Part shown: positions 1 to 10,477 of the stretch, piece after piece
Numbering within the stretch: position 1 is the first letter of the stretch
Layout: each line of letters starts with the position of its first letter
Assembly (NCBI GenBank): GCA_963989385.1
Contig: OZ022502.1
Coordinates: 12,387,001 to 12,451,000, forward strand
Reading direction: 5' to 3'
DNA: 64,000 bases
Origin: Ctena decussata
Taxonomy: Eukaryota; Mollusca; Bivalvia; Lucinida; Lucinidae
Position numbers and translations under genes: made by a program
Notes under the pieces: generated by a model
Database searches by the model: none
Seen by the model: the letters and a program-made list of their open reading frames with translations, nothing else
What the model was told of the DNA's origin: nothing

Positions 1-391
<391 letters not shown>

Positions 392-458
392 AAAACAAAG
401 TTATAAAACAGCAGTAAACGCAGGTTGAGTTTTTTTTTCAACATACCAAAACTTCTTG

Positions 459-787
459 ATGCATTTGTTCCTTGGTTGCCTAAAATCTCAAAGTCAAGAA
501 AATCGCGAAGGTTTTGGCTGTAAATGCATGGTGTCTTCAAAACATGAAAGAATAATTCTATTTGAAGATAATTACTCCGAATCAACTTCAAGAAAACAAA
601 TAATAAGGCTATTCGATAAAAGCAAAAGGTTATTAAAACCATGCACAAAAAAACTAAGTAAACCCAGAAAGTGTGTCTATGACATTCAACAGGAGCAGTG
701 TCAAGGTATTCATTTTCTGATAGCTCTAAATGACAAATTTTATTCTGAGTTATCTCGCGATACCAAAGCCAGGAGACAACAAGAGAG
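459..787 (+). CDS. Candidate gene A, exon 1: unrecognised Cys-containing protein
   Basis: Open from the ATG at 459 for about 109 codons. The translation is Lys/Arg/Ser-rich with spaced cysteines (CKC near the start, then CTKK, KCV and QCQG), and its codon use looks coding rather than repeat-like. A possible donor AGAG|GTTTTT ends the exon at 787 in phase 2. The frame then runs into a mobile element that begins near 810. A candidate second exon at 1618 starts in the matching phase. The start codon is uncertain, there is no clear signal peptide, and I do not recognise the family. The opposite strand is also open here, which weakens the call. Confidence 0.33.
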
Positions 788-809
788 GTTTTTTTTTTTA
801 TCTTCACCA

Positions 810-1126
810 GGCAGGGATCCAGACCACCAGTACTGGTGGGGCCCTGGATAACTGGTGGGGCTCTGAATGACTGGTGGGGCTGGGAGGTTCCGAGATATGT
901 GTGGGGAGAGGGGGGGATTTGGGACTGAAATTATATGACATAATAAGGGCTCAATTTCATGAGAATTTTTGCTAATGTCTTTTTTGCCTAGAAAAATATG
1001 TTGTGATATCTCATTAGAATCGCCTCGCCAAGGCGATTCTAATGAGATGTCACAACATATTTTATACTCTAACCAGGCCCAGGTGGCGGGGCTCAAGCCC
1101 CAAAAACCACCCCCTGGATCCGGGGT
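810..1126. mobile_element. Family-B palindromic MITE, copy 1
   Basis: Bounded by GGATCCAG-type ends (about 815 and 1116), with a central hairpin at about 998-1062 whose arm is ATTAGAATCGCCTCG. Related copies lie at 2455-2839 and, inverted, at 28757-29092. No coding capacity. It sits in the proposed intron of candidate gene A. Confidence 0.8.
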
Positions 1127-1147
1127 TGTTCACCTGCCTATTAACCT

Positions 1148-1387
1148 TGAGCCGCGAGACGACAAAACCAACAAAGTGGCATATGCGCCCAGCGAAGTTT
1201 CAAGTCAGCCTGGGTATCCACGCAGTCAGACCGGTGTCTTCGCTGTCGCCATGGACGTAGCTTGGATCCTTAGCTACCCTTTAAGCGAACGGTAAAGACT
1301 CTCATCAGACTGGGCGGATGCCCAGGCTGATCTGAGTTATCGCTGGGCCCACATGCCACTTTGTTGGTTTTATCATGTCGCGGCTCA
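1148..1387. mobile_element. Family-A palindromic MITE (TGAGCCGCG ends), copy 1 of 15
   Basis: A 240-bp element with ends TGAGCCGCGA and TCGCGGCTCA, and inner arms containing CAGCCTGGG and CCCAGGCTG. The arms form an almost complete hairpin. It is the 'GTGGCATATGCGCCC' subtype. Confidence 0.9.
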
Positions 1388-1617
1388 TTAATGGAAGCTG
1401 CACTATCATTCTTTAGCTGTGATTTAAATAAATGTACGGTAACCAGCTGATAAATTAGAAATGAGAATAGTCATTATCAACAAAGCTGGGCTGAGGACAG
1501 ATCGATACCTCATATGGGATATCCGATGACAGTTCGATACTGCAGTGACACATCTATAAGGCGGAGGCTAAAATTTCTCACCTTCATTATTTTTAGTATC
1601 GATCCCAGGTGATGCAG

Positions 1618-1960
1618 CTGCTGCTCACGGCGGATCCACAGGAATAACAGAGTGATTTTGGGCGAGTCAGAAAACGTGACAAAAGCGAGCTTAAGCGAAC
1701 TACCTAATTTAGATCCAAGCTGTTTGCGAATTCAACCGTTTTCATTTTCATTTAATGATAATAATAATAATAATAATAACCAAAATGAAAGCGACATACA
1801 AATATCGAAGCACGCCATGATGGCACAGGAAATACCAAAGACTCAGCTTAATCATTTACATGGACTCCATACTATCCTACGTAAAAATTCTAAAAAGTGT
1901 GACAACGACATAATTACTAAATTTTTCCTAAAATGGGACGGTTTGGTTTCTACAATGTAG
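1618..1960 (+). CDS. Candidate gene A, terminal exon
   Basis: Open frame ending in TAG at 1958-1960. A GATGCAG acceptor would start the exon at 1618 with one base, which completes the phase-2 codon left by 459-787. The peptide has a run of seven or so Asn from an (AAT)n stretch, otherwise good coding composition (for example LSELPNLDPSCLRIQPF and KTQLNHLHGLHTILRK), and ends WDGLVSTM. There is no membrane segment and no domain I recognise. An AATAAA lies at 2409. It may instead be the last exon of a gene starting before the window. Confidence 0.38.
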
Positions 1961-2454
1961 TAGTGCGTCGTAAAATATGCAGATGGAGTGACAATCCGTG
2001 TAGACCCTTACCAGGAACAGTCTGATCAAGGTCTGCATCGTTAGCTCAGAGCTATTTTCCCCAGTACTCAAAAATTTAATGGTACAAAGCTCGAGCTAAA
2101 TTGACAATCTCTCTGAGTGATTGAAAAGTTGCTTTCCCCAGGTAAACAACTTAGATCCGCAAAAAAAAAGTCTGATTGATTTTGAGTCTTGGTTTTGTTA
2201 CAATACAAACTTGTTTTGAATATGATCAAACATAGTTATGAATATCATGCATTTTATATGATTATGAAGTATTCAAGAATATTTATGTGGTATGGGAATG
2301 GCATGATCGCGGATAAAAATAGTTTAATCAAGTAAGGATAAATTGTTGTTTGTCTAATAAAAAGTAAGTAGTTTAATGTACTCAGTTCGTGGTTGCATCC
2401 CCAAGCGCAATAAACATGATTAAGAGAGAGAGAGAGAGTTCTGTTCTGTTTACA
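1961..2454. other. AT-rich spacer, possible 3' UTR of candidate gene A
   Basis: No convincing coding frame. It holds an AATAAA at 2409-2414, followed by a short (GA)n run. If gene A is real, this would be its 3' UTR and polyadenylation region. Confidence 0.3.
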
Positions 2455-2839
2455 GGCCCGGATCCAGATCACCAAGAACTGGTGGGGCTGGGATGGGCCG
2501 AGATGTATGTGTGTGTATGTTGGGGCGGGGGGACGGGGATGGGGGACGAGGCTTGCAAATAAATGACGTAATTAGGGATCAGTTTGATGAGAATTTTTGA
2601 TAATGTCTTTATTCCTTGAAATATATGTTGTGATATCTCATTAGAATCGCCTCACTGAGGCGATTCTAATGAGATGTCACAACATACATTTTTAATACTT
2701 AATCTAACCATATGGATAAAGTATCTCAATCTGTCATCAGATACTCCTTATTATCTGGAGGCCCACATATTATACATAACACAGAGGCCCAAATGGCGGG
2801 CCGAGTGAAGCCCCAAAGCCCACCCCCTGGATCCGGGGC
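2455..2839. mobile_element. Family-B palindromic MITE, copy 2
   Basis: Starts GGCCCGGATCCAG and ends CTGGATCCGGGG. The central hairpin at about 2622-2686 has arms TTAGAATCGCCTCA and TGAGGCGATTCTAA. It aligns with the copies at 810 and 28757, including the GATATCTCATTAGAATCG core. Confidence 0.82.
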
Positions 2840-3064
2840 TGGCTTAAGTTCTCGTAACGGCTAGTTGTTGAGTAATACCTCCTGGAGGCTTATGGCTAAT
2901 CTGTGCCTGTTATAGATTCATTCTATGGAACATCTAATCAGAAAAATGAATGAAAGAAGATATAACTGAATACTTTCTCCAAATTTCAAACTTTCTATTT
3001 CATTATACATGTAATCATAATACATACAGGTCATTTTTAAACCTTGTCATTATTTTCTTCACAG

Positions 3065-3122
3065 ATTTGCTAATTAGATGTAACCACTACTATACAACTG
3101 CAGAAAGACAACATGACGACGG
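3065..3122 (+). CDS. Weak candidate internal exon
   Basis: A strong acceptor (TTATTTTCTTCACAG) is followed by 58 nt open in one phase only (about LLIRCNHYYTTAERQHDDG) and a GTATGG donor. It would enter in phase 1 and leave in phase 2. That does not fit the phase-1 sushi exon at 4854 without another exon between them. Chance is quite possible. Confidence 0.2.
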
Positions 3123-3139
3123 GTATGGTGTAAAATTCA

Positions 3140-3222
3140 TACTTAAAATATCACATAGACAATGTTTTCGAAAATATAAATATATTTTCGGAAACATTGT
3201 CTTTGTGAAATTTTAAGTTTAA
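3140..3222. repeat. 80-bp hairpin
   Basis: Arms CACATAGACAATGTTTTCG and CGGAAACATTGTCTTTGTG around a short AT loop. It looks like a tiny foldback MITE. The bases from here to about 3519 are T/C-rich and otherwise featureless. Confidence 0.7.
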
Positions 3223-3519
3223 TAAATCTATTGCTTTGATGGTTTCTTTCTTTCTCTTTCTTTGCTCTGTTTTATTTTCTGTCTCTGTCTTGTCTGACTG
3301 TCTGTTTGTCTCTCTTGATTAAAACAGAAGTTTAAATTGTAAATCTTTAAATAATACTTTTTTCGTATACAAGATCCGTCAGTGTTAACTCAAAATGAGT
3401 TGAAGCTCTTTCAGAGAAAGTAACCCTGCCATTAACCATTTTCCCGACCCCTCAAGGGGGTTCAACTGTTACACAAAAGGATTTAGGAACTAAATTTTTT
3501 TTAAAGTAAATACCCTTTT

Positions 3520-3779
3520 TGTTATTGTTTAACGTCCACGGTAAACAGCTGTGGTCATGTCGGAACAGTGAGTTAACCTAACCACTATTCCCGGGCAGGC
3601 TTAGACCTCCTAAGCGGTTAACCAGTACCAAGTGCACTTACTTTCACCAATAACTGACAACTACCCTTCTTGAATCAGCGAAAGGAGAAATGAAAGTAAG
3701 TGGCCTGACCGGGTATCGAACCCATGACCTCTGGCTTATAAGTCAGGTGCCCTACCGATTGCGCTACGCGGCCCGGCAG
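3520..3779 (-). mobile_element. tRNA-derived SINE (minus strand)
   Basis: On the minus strand the head carries a pol III A box (TAGCGCAATCGGTAGGG) and B box (GGGTTCGATACCC) with a tRNA-like anticodon arm (ACTTATAAG loop, UAU). The tRNA-unrelated body matches the plus-strand copy at 57776-58062 (shared GGTTAACCGCTTAGGAGG). It is not a tRNA gene, because the body continues for about 180 bp. Confidence 0.85.
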
Positions 3780-3886
3780 ATACCCTTTCTGAAAGTCTAG
3801 GGAAGCAAACAGGAAGTTAAACACAATTCCTCTTGTAAAAATGGCGGAATAAACGGGAGTATACGCATACACCTTAAAACCATATA

Positions 3887-4117
3887 TGAGCCGCGACACG
3901 ACAAAACCAACAATGTGGTTGTGCGACCAGACTCAGATCAGCCTGGGCATCCGCCCAGTTTTAGCAGACTCTTTGTTAAGTGCTCAAAGGGTAACTAAGA
4001 GTCTAAGCTACCTCCATGCGGACAGCGAAGACTGATCAGACTGGGCGGAGGCCCAGGCTGAAATGAGTCTGCGCTGGGCGCACAACCACATTGTTGGTTT
4101 TGTCGTGTCGCGGCTCA
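3887..4117. mobile_element. Family-A palindromic MITE, copy 2
   Basis: Ends TGAGCCGCGACACGAC and GTCGTGTCGCGGCTCA, 231 bp, the CAACCACATTGTTGG subtype. Flanking bases are AT-rich (ATATA and ATTAT). Confidence 0.93.
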
Positions 4118-4513
4118 ATTATCAAGAAATTACTGGAACTTCAAGATAAGTATGTACAGATAGGCAAAAAAAAAAAAAATGATTTTTTGAATATGACAAA
4201 TGAAAGTGGTGTTTGCTTGGCCCCAGTATAAAAAATCTTTTGTTCTACAACGCACTACAGGTTCCGATAGAACGAGTTTTATTTCCATAATGGAGCCCGG
4301 CAGAATCTAACTATAATAATTCCTAGAAGATTTGAAACTGGGTTTGTTCTATAGCAGCAGAGGGATTCAGTGTAATGAAATGATGGGCTAAATAGTCATT
4401 TTATTAATTTTTGTATTTGTTTGTTTAGAAATATAGGAGGCGATAAATTTAATGTTTGCGCTGACTGACCGTGTAATTTGATAGGTGTTGCCGAATGATG
4501 ACTGTAGAAAAAA
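4118..4513. other. Unannotated AT-rich stretch
   Basis: It contains a poly-A run near 4167 and no repeat or exon that I can support. A long minus-strand open frame crosses 4396-4806 but has no splice or domain support. Confidence 0.3.
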
Positions 4514-4583
4514 ATGGCGCCAATTGTAAAACAAAACCTTTCCAAACCGGGACCAAGCAAACACCCAGTGAAGAAATGGACAG
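4514..4583 (+). CDS. Weak candidate 5' exon joining the sushi exon
   Basis: An ATG in good context (AAAAAAATGG) opens 23 Lys/Pro-rich codons (MAPIVKQNLSKPGPSKH...), followed by a GTGGAA donor in phase 1. That phase matches the sushi exon at 4854 after a 270-bp intron. Against it, there is no signal peptide, which an extracellular sushi domain needs, and the donor is weak. Confidence 0.22.
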
Positions 4584-4689
4584 GTGGAAAATCGGAGATG
4601 AAAGAAACCAATTCAGAAATGACTATGTGATGTGAACTCGGTGTATTAGCATGCAATCCCAAAGGCGGACCCCACCGATCATTAACAAG

Positions 4690-4800
4690 CAATAGACTCT
4701 CTTGGTTTCGAACTTGAAGCCTGAGAACAGCAAAGGCTCTGACCAGACTGCGCGGTAGCGCAGGCTGGTCTGAGTCTTTGCTGTTCACGCATTTACCAAA
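4690..4800. mobile_element. Short palindromic MITE fragment related to family A
   Basis: Arms AGCAAAGGCTCTGACCAGAC and its near inverse around CGCGGTAGCGCAGGCTGGTC. It resembles the inner part of family A but lacks the TGAGCCGCG ends. Confidence 0.55.
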
Positions 4801-4853
4801 GGACACTACATGTACATGTATAAGTTTTGTTAGGATCTTTTATAAAATTTTAG

Positions 4854-5060
4854 AATGCCCCTCACTGACAAAACTTACCAATGAGTCAATATTTCTGACT
4901 GTCGACGAGATATACGAGCTTCAGGTGTCGACGTATGACAGAACCGTCGGCACCGTCGTCAAAGTAAAGTGCCAGCCGGGACTACAGCTTGAAGGCCATG
5001 ATACGGTAACATGTGGGGCTGGCGGCCAGTGGGATCTTAATCCCCTACCAAAATGCATTG
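4854..5060 (+). CDS. Sushi/CCP domain exon of a single-pass membrane protein
   Basis: A phase 1-1 exon of 207 nt between an AAATTTTAG acceptor and a GTAAGT donor. It encodes one complete sushi (CCP) module with four cysteines in order: ECPSL, VKVKCQPG, TVTCGAGG and LPKCIG. It also has the family's Gly and Trp near the end (GGQWDLNPLP). Sushi modules are extracellular beta folds used in complement, adhesion and receptor proteins, and they are normally encoded by phase 1-1 exons like this one. The next exon in phase encodes a membrane anchor, so this module is probably the membrane-proximal ectodomain. The signal peptide and any further modules are not identified; they may lie before the window. 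The arrangement is like SUSD3, but no orthology is claimed. Confidence 0.87.
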
Positions 5061-5287
5061 GTAAGTGAGACCACAGAAACCTTTGGAGGTATACCATAGC
5101 CACACCATCTCTTAGTGCACTAATACAAATTTTAGTGTACCACTGAAACTTATATAATTCAAGATTTTGCGTCTCAGCGGCTAGCAATATTAAATGTGTC
5201 CTTGCAATCCTTGTGTGGCAGTGCAAGAGTTAACGTTCCACAGTAACCCTTTGTACACATTGGAAACTGACTTTTAGTGCACTTTTG

Positions 5288-5318
5288 TAAGTAGTAAGTA
5301 AGTAAGTAAGTAAGTAGA
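5288..5318. repeat. (AAGT)n microsatellite
   Basis: Seven or so repeats of the tetranucleotide inside the first intron after the sushi exon. Confidence 0.9.
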
Positions 5319-5379
5319 CTTTATTTAGTGAGGGTGGCTCAGTTGGCAAAGCCAATCTTCCCTGAGGCCCTCATAGTAA

Positions 5380-6350
5380 TCTATAGTTTCAGTGTTCCAT
5401 AGCAACCTTTTGTTTTCATTGACAACTGACATTAAGTGCACCTTTGTAACGTTAAATTTTAACTTTAATATAGCAACCTTTTGTGTACATTGGCAACTGA
5501 CTGCTAGTGTACCCGTGCAAACTTAGGTTTTAATGTGCCATAGCAACCTTTTGTGTGCATTGGCAACTGAAATTTGGTATAAATTATAAATCCTTACCTT
5601 TAATGTTCCATAGCAACCTTTTGTGCACACTGGCAACTAAAGTTGATTGTTCCTTTGCAACCTAAGTTTTACTTTCCATAGCATCCTATTGTGTACATTT
5701 GAATTACAGTTGGTTTTAATTTATTATCAGTTTTAATGTTTTATGAGTATTAATGTGTAATTACACTGTTAGTGACATCATTGGTAAACGCATGAACAGC
5801 TAGTGTACCGTCGCAACCCTTAGTTTTTCATTGTGAACCTTAGTGTATAACTGCTGTCTCTTAGTGTAGCATTTAATAACCATATGCTATACCATTTCAA
5901 AATTTGTGTACCATTGCTTCAGTGGATGACTGCAGTCTCTGGTATTTCATGACAGCTTTTGACTGCCAGATGCTATACCATTAAAACATTTGTGTACAAT
6001 CGCCTACTGTAGTGTTTGACTTCTGCGTCTAGTGTATCATAGAAACATTTAACTGCCACCTGCAATACCATGACAACTTGTGTGTACCATTGCTTGTATG
6101 ACTGCAGCCTATGGTACATTATAGCACATACAACTACCATATGCTATACCAATATTTGTGTGCCACTGCTATACTTAGTGAATGACTGCGGCCTCTAGTA
6201 TATCATAGCAGCACTTTATCACCACAAGCTACACCAGCATTTGTGTACAACTGCTGAATTTAGTATATGACTGCCGCCTCCGGTGAGTCACAGCAGTATT
6301 AAACTGCCACATGCTATACCAACATTTGTATACCATTGGATACTTTAGTG
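5380..6350. repeat. Degenerate tandem repeats filling the sushi-TM intron
   Basis: From 5380 to about 5700, a diverged unit of about 60 bp recurs (CATAGCAACCTTTTGTG ... GGCAACTGA). From about 5880 to 6345 a second unit of about 85 bp recurs (TGACTGC.GYCTCTRGTAT ... ATGCTATACCA). Both carry 'TTTGTGTAC', so the second may derive from the first. Neither has coding capacity. Confidence 0.75.
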
Positions 6351-6481
6351 TACGAATGGAGATACTCGAGATAACTTTAAGAGTAAATTTTCTTTCAGGG
6401 ACGAAAACACAGCTGTTTTTGTCTGCTTGTCTGCCTGGAAAAAATGACTGCCGCCGTCGTTTCTTCTTTCTGTTAATCTAG

Positions 6482-6635
6482 ATATACCACCGACGACAAC
6501 GCCATCTCCTGGAACAGACCCAAGCCTCATTCTGATGATTGTTCTCATTGTTATCATGGCGATTGTTGTCCTGGTGATGACAATTATATGTTTTGCCCTC
6601 TACCACTCCTACTGGAGACGGAGACAAGACAAATT
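6482..6635 (+). CDS. Transmembrane exon of the sushi receptor
   Basis: The exon follows TTAATCTAG, starts in phase 1 with AT (the joined codon is GAT) and ends before GTATGT in phase 2. It encodes a Thr/Pro stalk (IPPTTTPSPGTDPS), then about 27 hydrophobic residues from LILMIV to CFALYHSY, then the stop-transfer WRRRQDK. The orientation is therefore type I: sushi outside and a basic anchor inside. The phase match on both sides (G|AT with the sushi exon, TT|T with 9511) makes the chain convincing. A family-A MITE begins 12 bp after the exon. Confidence 0.87.
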
Positions 6636-6646
6636 GTATGTATATT

Positions 6647-6883
6647 TGAGCCACGACACGAGAAAACCAACAAAGTGGTTGTGCGCCCAGCAAAGACTCA
6701 GATCAGCCTGGGCATCCGCTCAGTCTGATCAGCCTCTTTCCTAAGCGCTTAAAGAGTAGCTAAGGGTCTAAGCTACTTTCATGCGGACAGCGAAGACTCT
6801 GATCAGACTGGGTGGATGCCCAGGCTGATCTGAGTCTGCACTGGGTGCACAACCACTTGTTGGGTTTCTCATGTCGCGGCTCA
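6647..6883. mobile_element. Family-A palindromic MITE, copy 3
   Basis: Ends TGAGCCACGACACGAG and CATGTCGCGGCTCA. It lies only 12 bp downstream of the transmembrane exon's splice donor. Confidence 0.92.
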
Positions 6884-7334
6884 TTTCTAAAAAAGTTGTT
6901 TCATCCGTTTCTTCATTCTTTTGTTTGTGTATTCAGATGCAAAAGTTATTATACACTTCATTGCGTATCAGTCGTGGCTCAACTGCATTTACAAATCCAC
7001 ACCGAGTGGCCAGCCTGTAACGAGTTCTCTTTGTCTTTGAGCTAATTGAATTTGAAATTGCAGTTGTTTTCCCATAAATTCACAACGTTTGCGTTTCATT
7101 TGCATGATGACAAGACTCTTTACGGCAGACAGAAACTATACCCTTAGCAAAATAAAGTGTTTAAGGACCCTATTGCTCTGTATATAAGTAGCAAACATCA
7201 TAAACACTTTATCCAAGCTTCTAAATACAGTTTCGTCATCGTTTGTGACAGTGTTTAGCCAACTTGAAAAGAATAATATATGTCCTTGAGTTTCACAGAA
7301 AAAGATTTTCGAAATGATTTGATCAGTTCTTTCT
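6884..7334. other. Intron DNA without recognised features
   Basis: Unique AT-rich sequence. I see no repeat and no exon with both splice sites. Confidence 0.3.
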
Positions 7335-8400
7335 GCAGTAGGGGTTCAGTTGCTTCACTTGTACACCAGTCCTTTCTGCAATGGAATTTGTTTCCAAGTA
7401 CATCGGTCCTTTCTGCAATGGCTTTCATTTGCTTCCGGTGGTGGTCCGGTCGGGCGATGGTGCTGGGTAACTTTCAGGGCCGGGATGTCGTGGATAATAG
7501 TAGGGCAAGGGCCTACTGTGCTTGTGGTAGGTGCAAGTGTTTTTTTTCTCTCGTCAATCATCTCTTTTCTTTTTCCCTTTCTCTGGGAAACGGTCCGATT
7601 TAGATTGAAATACTGTCTCAAAGGGCCGTTAAACCTACACCAACCGCAGGTCATTGACTTTTATCACCAAGCAAATGCAGGGAATCCCAGTCTATAAATA
7701 AACTTCTATAAATAATACCTACGGAGTTAAAATGGGGTTTGGGGCCATTGTGGGTGCTCTTTTTTATTGTATTGATAAGACGTCAATGTCCTGTGCACCA
7801 ACCAACCAACCAACCAAGCAACCAACCAACCGTTTGCTTCCCTTGTATATCAGTCCTTTCTGCAATGGGGCTTGGTTAGCTGCCGTTATACACTAGGCCT
7901 TTTTTTTACAATGGGACTTCGTTTGCCTCCATCAGTCCCTTCTGGAATGGTATCCTTTTACGTCAGTACTTTCTGCAATGCAGTTTTCTTGGCTTCCATT
8001 GTACATCAGTACTTTCTGCAATGAGACTTTGACTGCTTCTATTGTACAACAGCCCATTCTGCAAAGGAGCTTCGTTTGTTTTCCTTGTAAAGTAGCCCTT
8101 TTTGCAAGGGGGCTTCATTGGGTTTCCTTGAACATCAGTTCTTTCTGCAATGGGCTCCATTTGCTTCGCTTGGACATCAGTTCATTCTGCGATGGGGCTT
8201 CGTTTGCTTCCCTTGTACATTTGTCCTTTCTGCAATGGGTCTTCGTTGGTTTCCCTTGTACATGTCCTATAGGCATGTTTTCTTCCCTTGCAGGTCAATC
8301 GATTCCGGATTAGAGTTTCGTCGCTTTTGTTTTACATCAGTCATTTCTCCAGTGAAGTCTCGTTAGCTTCCCTCTTATACATTATATTAGTCCTCTCTGC
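7335..8400. repeat. 43-bp tandem repeat array, interrupted
   Basis: A diverged unit of roughly 43 bp recurs at 7335-7436 and 7835-8400 (CCTTTCTGCAATGGGG, then CTTCGTTTGCTTCCCTTGTA, then CATCAGT). A retroposon insertion at about 7437-7830 splits the array. Open frames in this stretch come from the repeat. Confidence 0.8.
7437..7830 (+). mobile_element. Retroposon with CCGTTAAAC 3' end and (ACCA)n tail
   Basis: From GGTGGTCCGGTCGGGCG to GGGCCGTTAAACC it matches copies at 37384-37622 (inverted) and 45903-46160. A further stretch ends in (ACCA)n at 7797-7830. The CCGTTAAAC end followed by a short tandem tail is typical of SINE/LINE 3' ends in molluscs. No pol III head is evident. Confidence 0.65.
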
Positions 8401-8415
8401 AGTGTGGCTATTCTT

Positions 8416-8620
8416 AGTATTGGTACAGATAGGTCGAAGGAACAGTGCGGTCCCTGATCAGACTGATCAGGGTCTACACTAATTGTCATTCCATCTGCAT
8501 ATTTTGAACACAATGCTGCATTGTAAAACCAAACTCTTCCAGATTTTGGATAGTTACGGTAATTGTTTTAGGTGTCCCAATATTAAGAATTTTACGGTAG
8601 GAACTAATATAATTACTGAT
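8416..8620. mobile_element. Family-F palindromic MITE (GATCAGACTGATC core)
   Basis: A central dyad CCCTGATCAGACTGATCAGGG, flanked by CAGTG/CACT-type arms, running to TGTCCCAATATTAAG-like and TTTTACGG ends. Related copies occur near 8749-8860, 23440-23575, 25406-25515, 40915-41052 and 60285-60452. Confidence 0.6.
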
Positions 8621-8748
8621 TATACAGACCGGAGAAAATCCTTATTCCCCCCCCCCCCTCCCCCCCTCTGTTAACCCAGTTGCGCCAAGAAGCCTCTTCT
8701 GTCTCTATGAAAACGTCGAGACCGTCATCATGTCAGGGGATGCCCGGT

Positions 8749-8860
8749 CTCTTTTTTGAAAATTATTTATACGTAAATTATGGTAAATTTATGCAAACAG
8801 AGCAGACCCTGATCAGATACCGCTTGCGGTACCGTCTGATATGGGTCTGCAAAGTATGTT
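8749..8860. mobile_element. Family-F MITE fragment
   Basis: AGACCCTGATCAGATACCGC and its inverse GCGGTACCGTCTGATATGGG form a short hairpin at about 8800-8850 related to family F. Confidence 0.5.
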
Positions 8861-8887
8861 TTTCTTCCAATTAGTCATATCGGAGGT

Positions 8888-8889
<2 letters not shown>

Positions 8890-8922
<33 letters not shown>
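8890..8922. repeat. Poly-C tract
   Basis: 33 consecutive C. A shorter C-rich run is at 8647-8668. Poly-C/poly-G tracts also occur at 40365-40388 and 30649-30668. Confidence 0.98.
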
Positions 8923-9353
8923 AGCCACTGGAGCATCATATCCATCCCGGGCGCACTGCATATCTGTGTCCTTTGGCATTTATGTTTTGATCATGTTCAT
9001 GATTACTGTAAAGCATGACGGGAATGTCTTTTATCATGCTTCCGTTGCAAACAGAGGTATGGCAACATAATCTGATAATGAGTCAGTTTAGAACTGCGCT
9101 TACGCCAAAGATATCAGGCAGTGTCTCCAGAATCGATCCGAAGGTGATTGGCTACTAAGTTACGTTGGACGTGATAACAGCGTTCGATGGATCATATGAC
9201 GTCACCGAATCATGAATTCACCCATATAGGGACATCAGCAAGTTCGGGAAAAAAACTTAATTTCATTTTCATTTGTTAGACGCTTTTAAACACATTTAAG
9301 TATGTACATGTATAATAAATGGAGTACAATGTTCGCGTCTTTTGATATTTAGT

Positions 9354-9438
9354 TCATCAGGCTCGATCAGAAACATGTAGGAATGGCTCGGCAAGCCATG
9401 CCATTCCTACACGGTTTCTGGTCGAGCCTGATAAACTT
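9354..9438. repeat. 85-bp hairpin
   Basis: Arms CATCAGGCTCGATCAGAAAC and GTTTCTGGTCGAGCCTGAT surround CATGTAGGAATGGCTCGGC and its inverse. It is a compact foldback element. Confidence 0.75.
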
Positions 9439-9510
9439 GATGTCAAAAGGTTTTCTCTATAGTCGCAGATTTTTTTTTGTTGAATGACCCACAAATTTCT
9501 TACATTTCAG

Positions 9511-9570
9511 TTATGGAGATCCGGATTACAAGAACAATTCTACAAACGACACAGCCTCCCAACCATACAG
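9511..9570 (+). CDS. Cytoplasmic-tail exon of the sushi receptor
   Basis: Acceptor TTACATTTCAG and donor GTACAG bracket a 60-nt exon in phase 2-2. It encodes about 20 polar residues (YGDPDYKNNSTNDTASQPY) that continue directly from the transmembrane exon's QDKF. The two joining codons, TT|T and AG|C, contain no stops. The donor is unusual: its GT is followed at once by the TA target site of the 500-bp element at 9574, so bases +4 onward of the 5' splice site are supplied by a transposon end. Confidence 0.77.
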
Positions 9571-9573
9571 GTA

Positions 9574-10073
9574 CAGAGGGTGGACAGAAGTGTTCGTTAA
9601 ATCGTGACGTTACCATTGACTTTAATGCATTTTTTTGTTTTAGCGCAAAAAATATTGTGAGAAAAGTATAATAGATATTTACCTGAAAATTATACCAATG
9701 TCTAGCTACATTATTTGTGCAATATTATTACATTTCTTGCTTTCCTGGTATCTATAGTTTATAGTTGGAACGCCTTTAACCTCAATTAGGTATTTTCTTG
9801 CGGTAAATTTTGCTAACGTCACAACTGACTTCAATAGAAACAGGTTTTTCTAAAAGTTTATGCGATCTTTAAAGAATCACAACTTTGCAACTAAAGATCG
9901 CAAACGTACAAAAATAGTTTGTATATTGCATAAATCATTTAGCTACACATTAGTATAATTTTCATGATGATATACTTTATGCTTCTCATATAATTAATTT
10001 TTCAGCAAAAGTGGAAATGCACTAAAGTTAACGGCAACGTCACGATTTAACGAACACTTTTGTCCACCCTCTG
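9574..10073. mobile_element. 500-bp TA-flanked TIR element (Tc1/mariner-type ends)
   Basis: Inverted termini CAGAGGGTGGACARAAGTG and matching inner sequence through TTCGTTAAATCGTGACGTT, flanked by TA on both sides (9572-9573 and 10074-10075). It has no transposase frame, so it is non-autonomous. TA duplication is the hallmark of Tc1/mariner-like transposition. Confidence 0.88.
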
Positions 10074-10477
10074 TAGCTTGAAAACACGGTGCACGATTCT
10101 GGTAGCTTAAATCAGGGTTCGAGGTTATAAAACTTTAATTCGTGCTCAACTGAAATTGTGTTCAAATTGTGAAATTGAATGGAAAGCACAGTAAATAAGA
10201 AGGCTTGTATTTAACATTTACATAAAACAAATATTGTGGAACGCAAACAAAAAAGAAGAAAGAAACAATAAAAATATGTACTTGCAAAATGCATAAAATT
10301 TATTTGGTACATATTTGCTTTTTCATGTTCAGTTGACCTAAGCATGGAAAAAATATAATCTTGGGGTCAGACTTTCGCTTGTTGGACTTTTCGTAGATTT
10401 TTTATGTACGCTGAAAAAACTGCAATATATCAACGCGGAGGCTATAAAATCGAAGAGGTTATTAAAATAATTTATTG

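Noticed and set aside
3700..3779. Possible tRNA-Ile (UAU) gene on the minus strand
   Set aside because: A box and B box are present, but the sequence continues into a SINE body shared with 57776-58062 and the acceptor stem is imperfect.
4396..4806. 136-codon minus-strand frame
   Set aside because: It runs out of a MITE fragment, lacks splice and domain support, and competes with a plus-strand short exon candidate.
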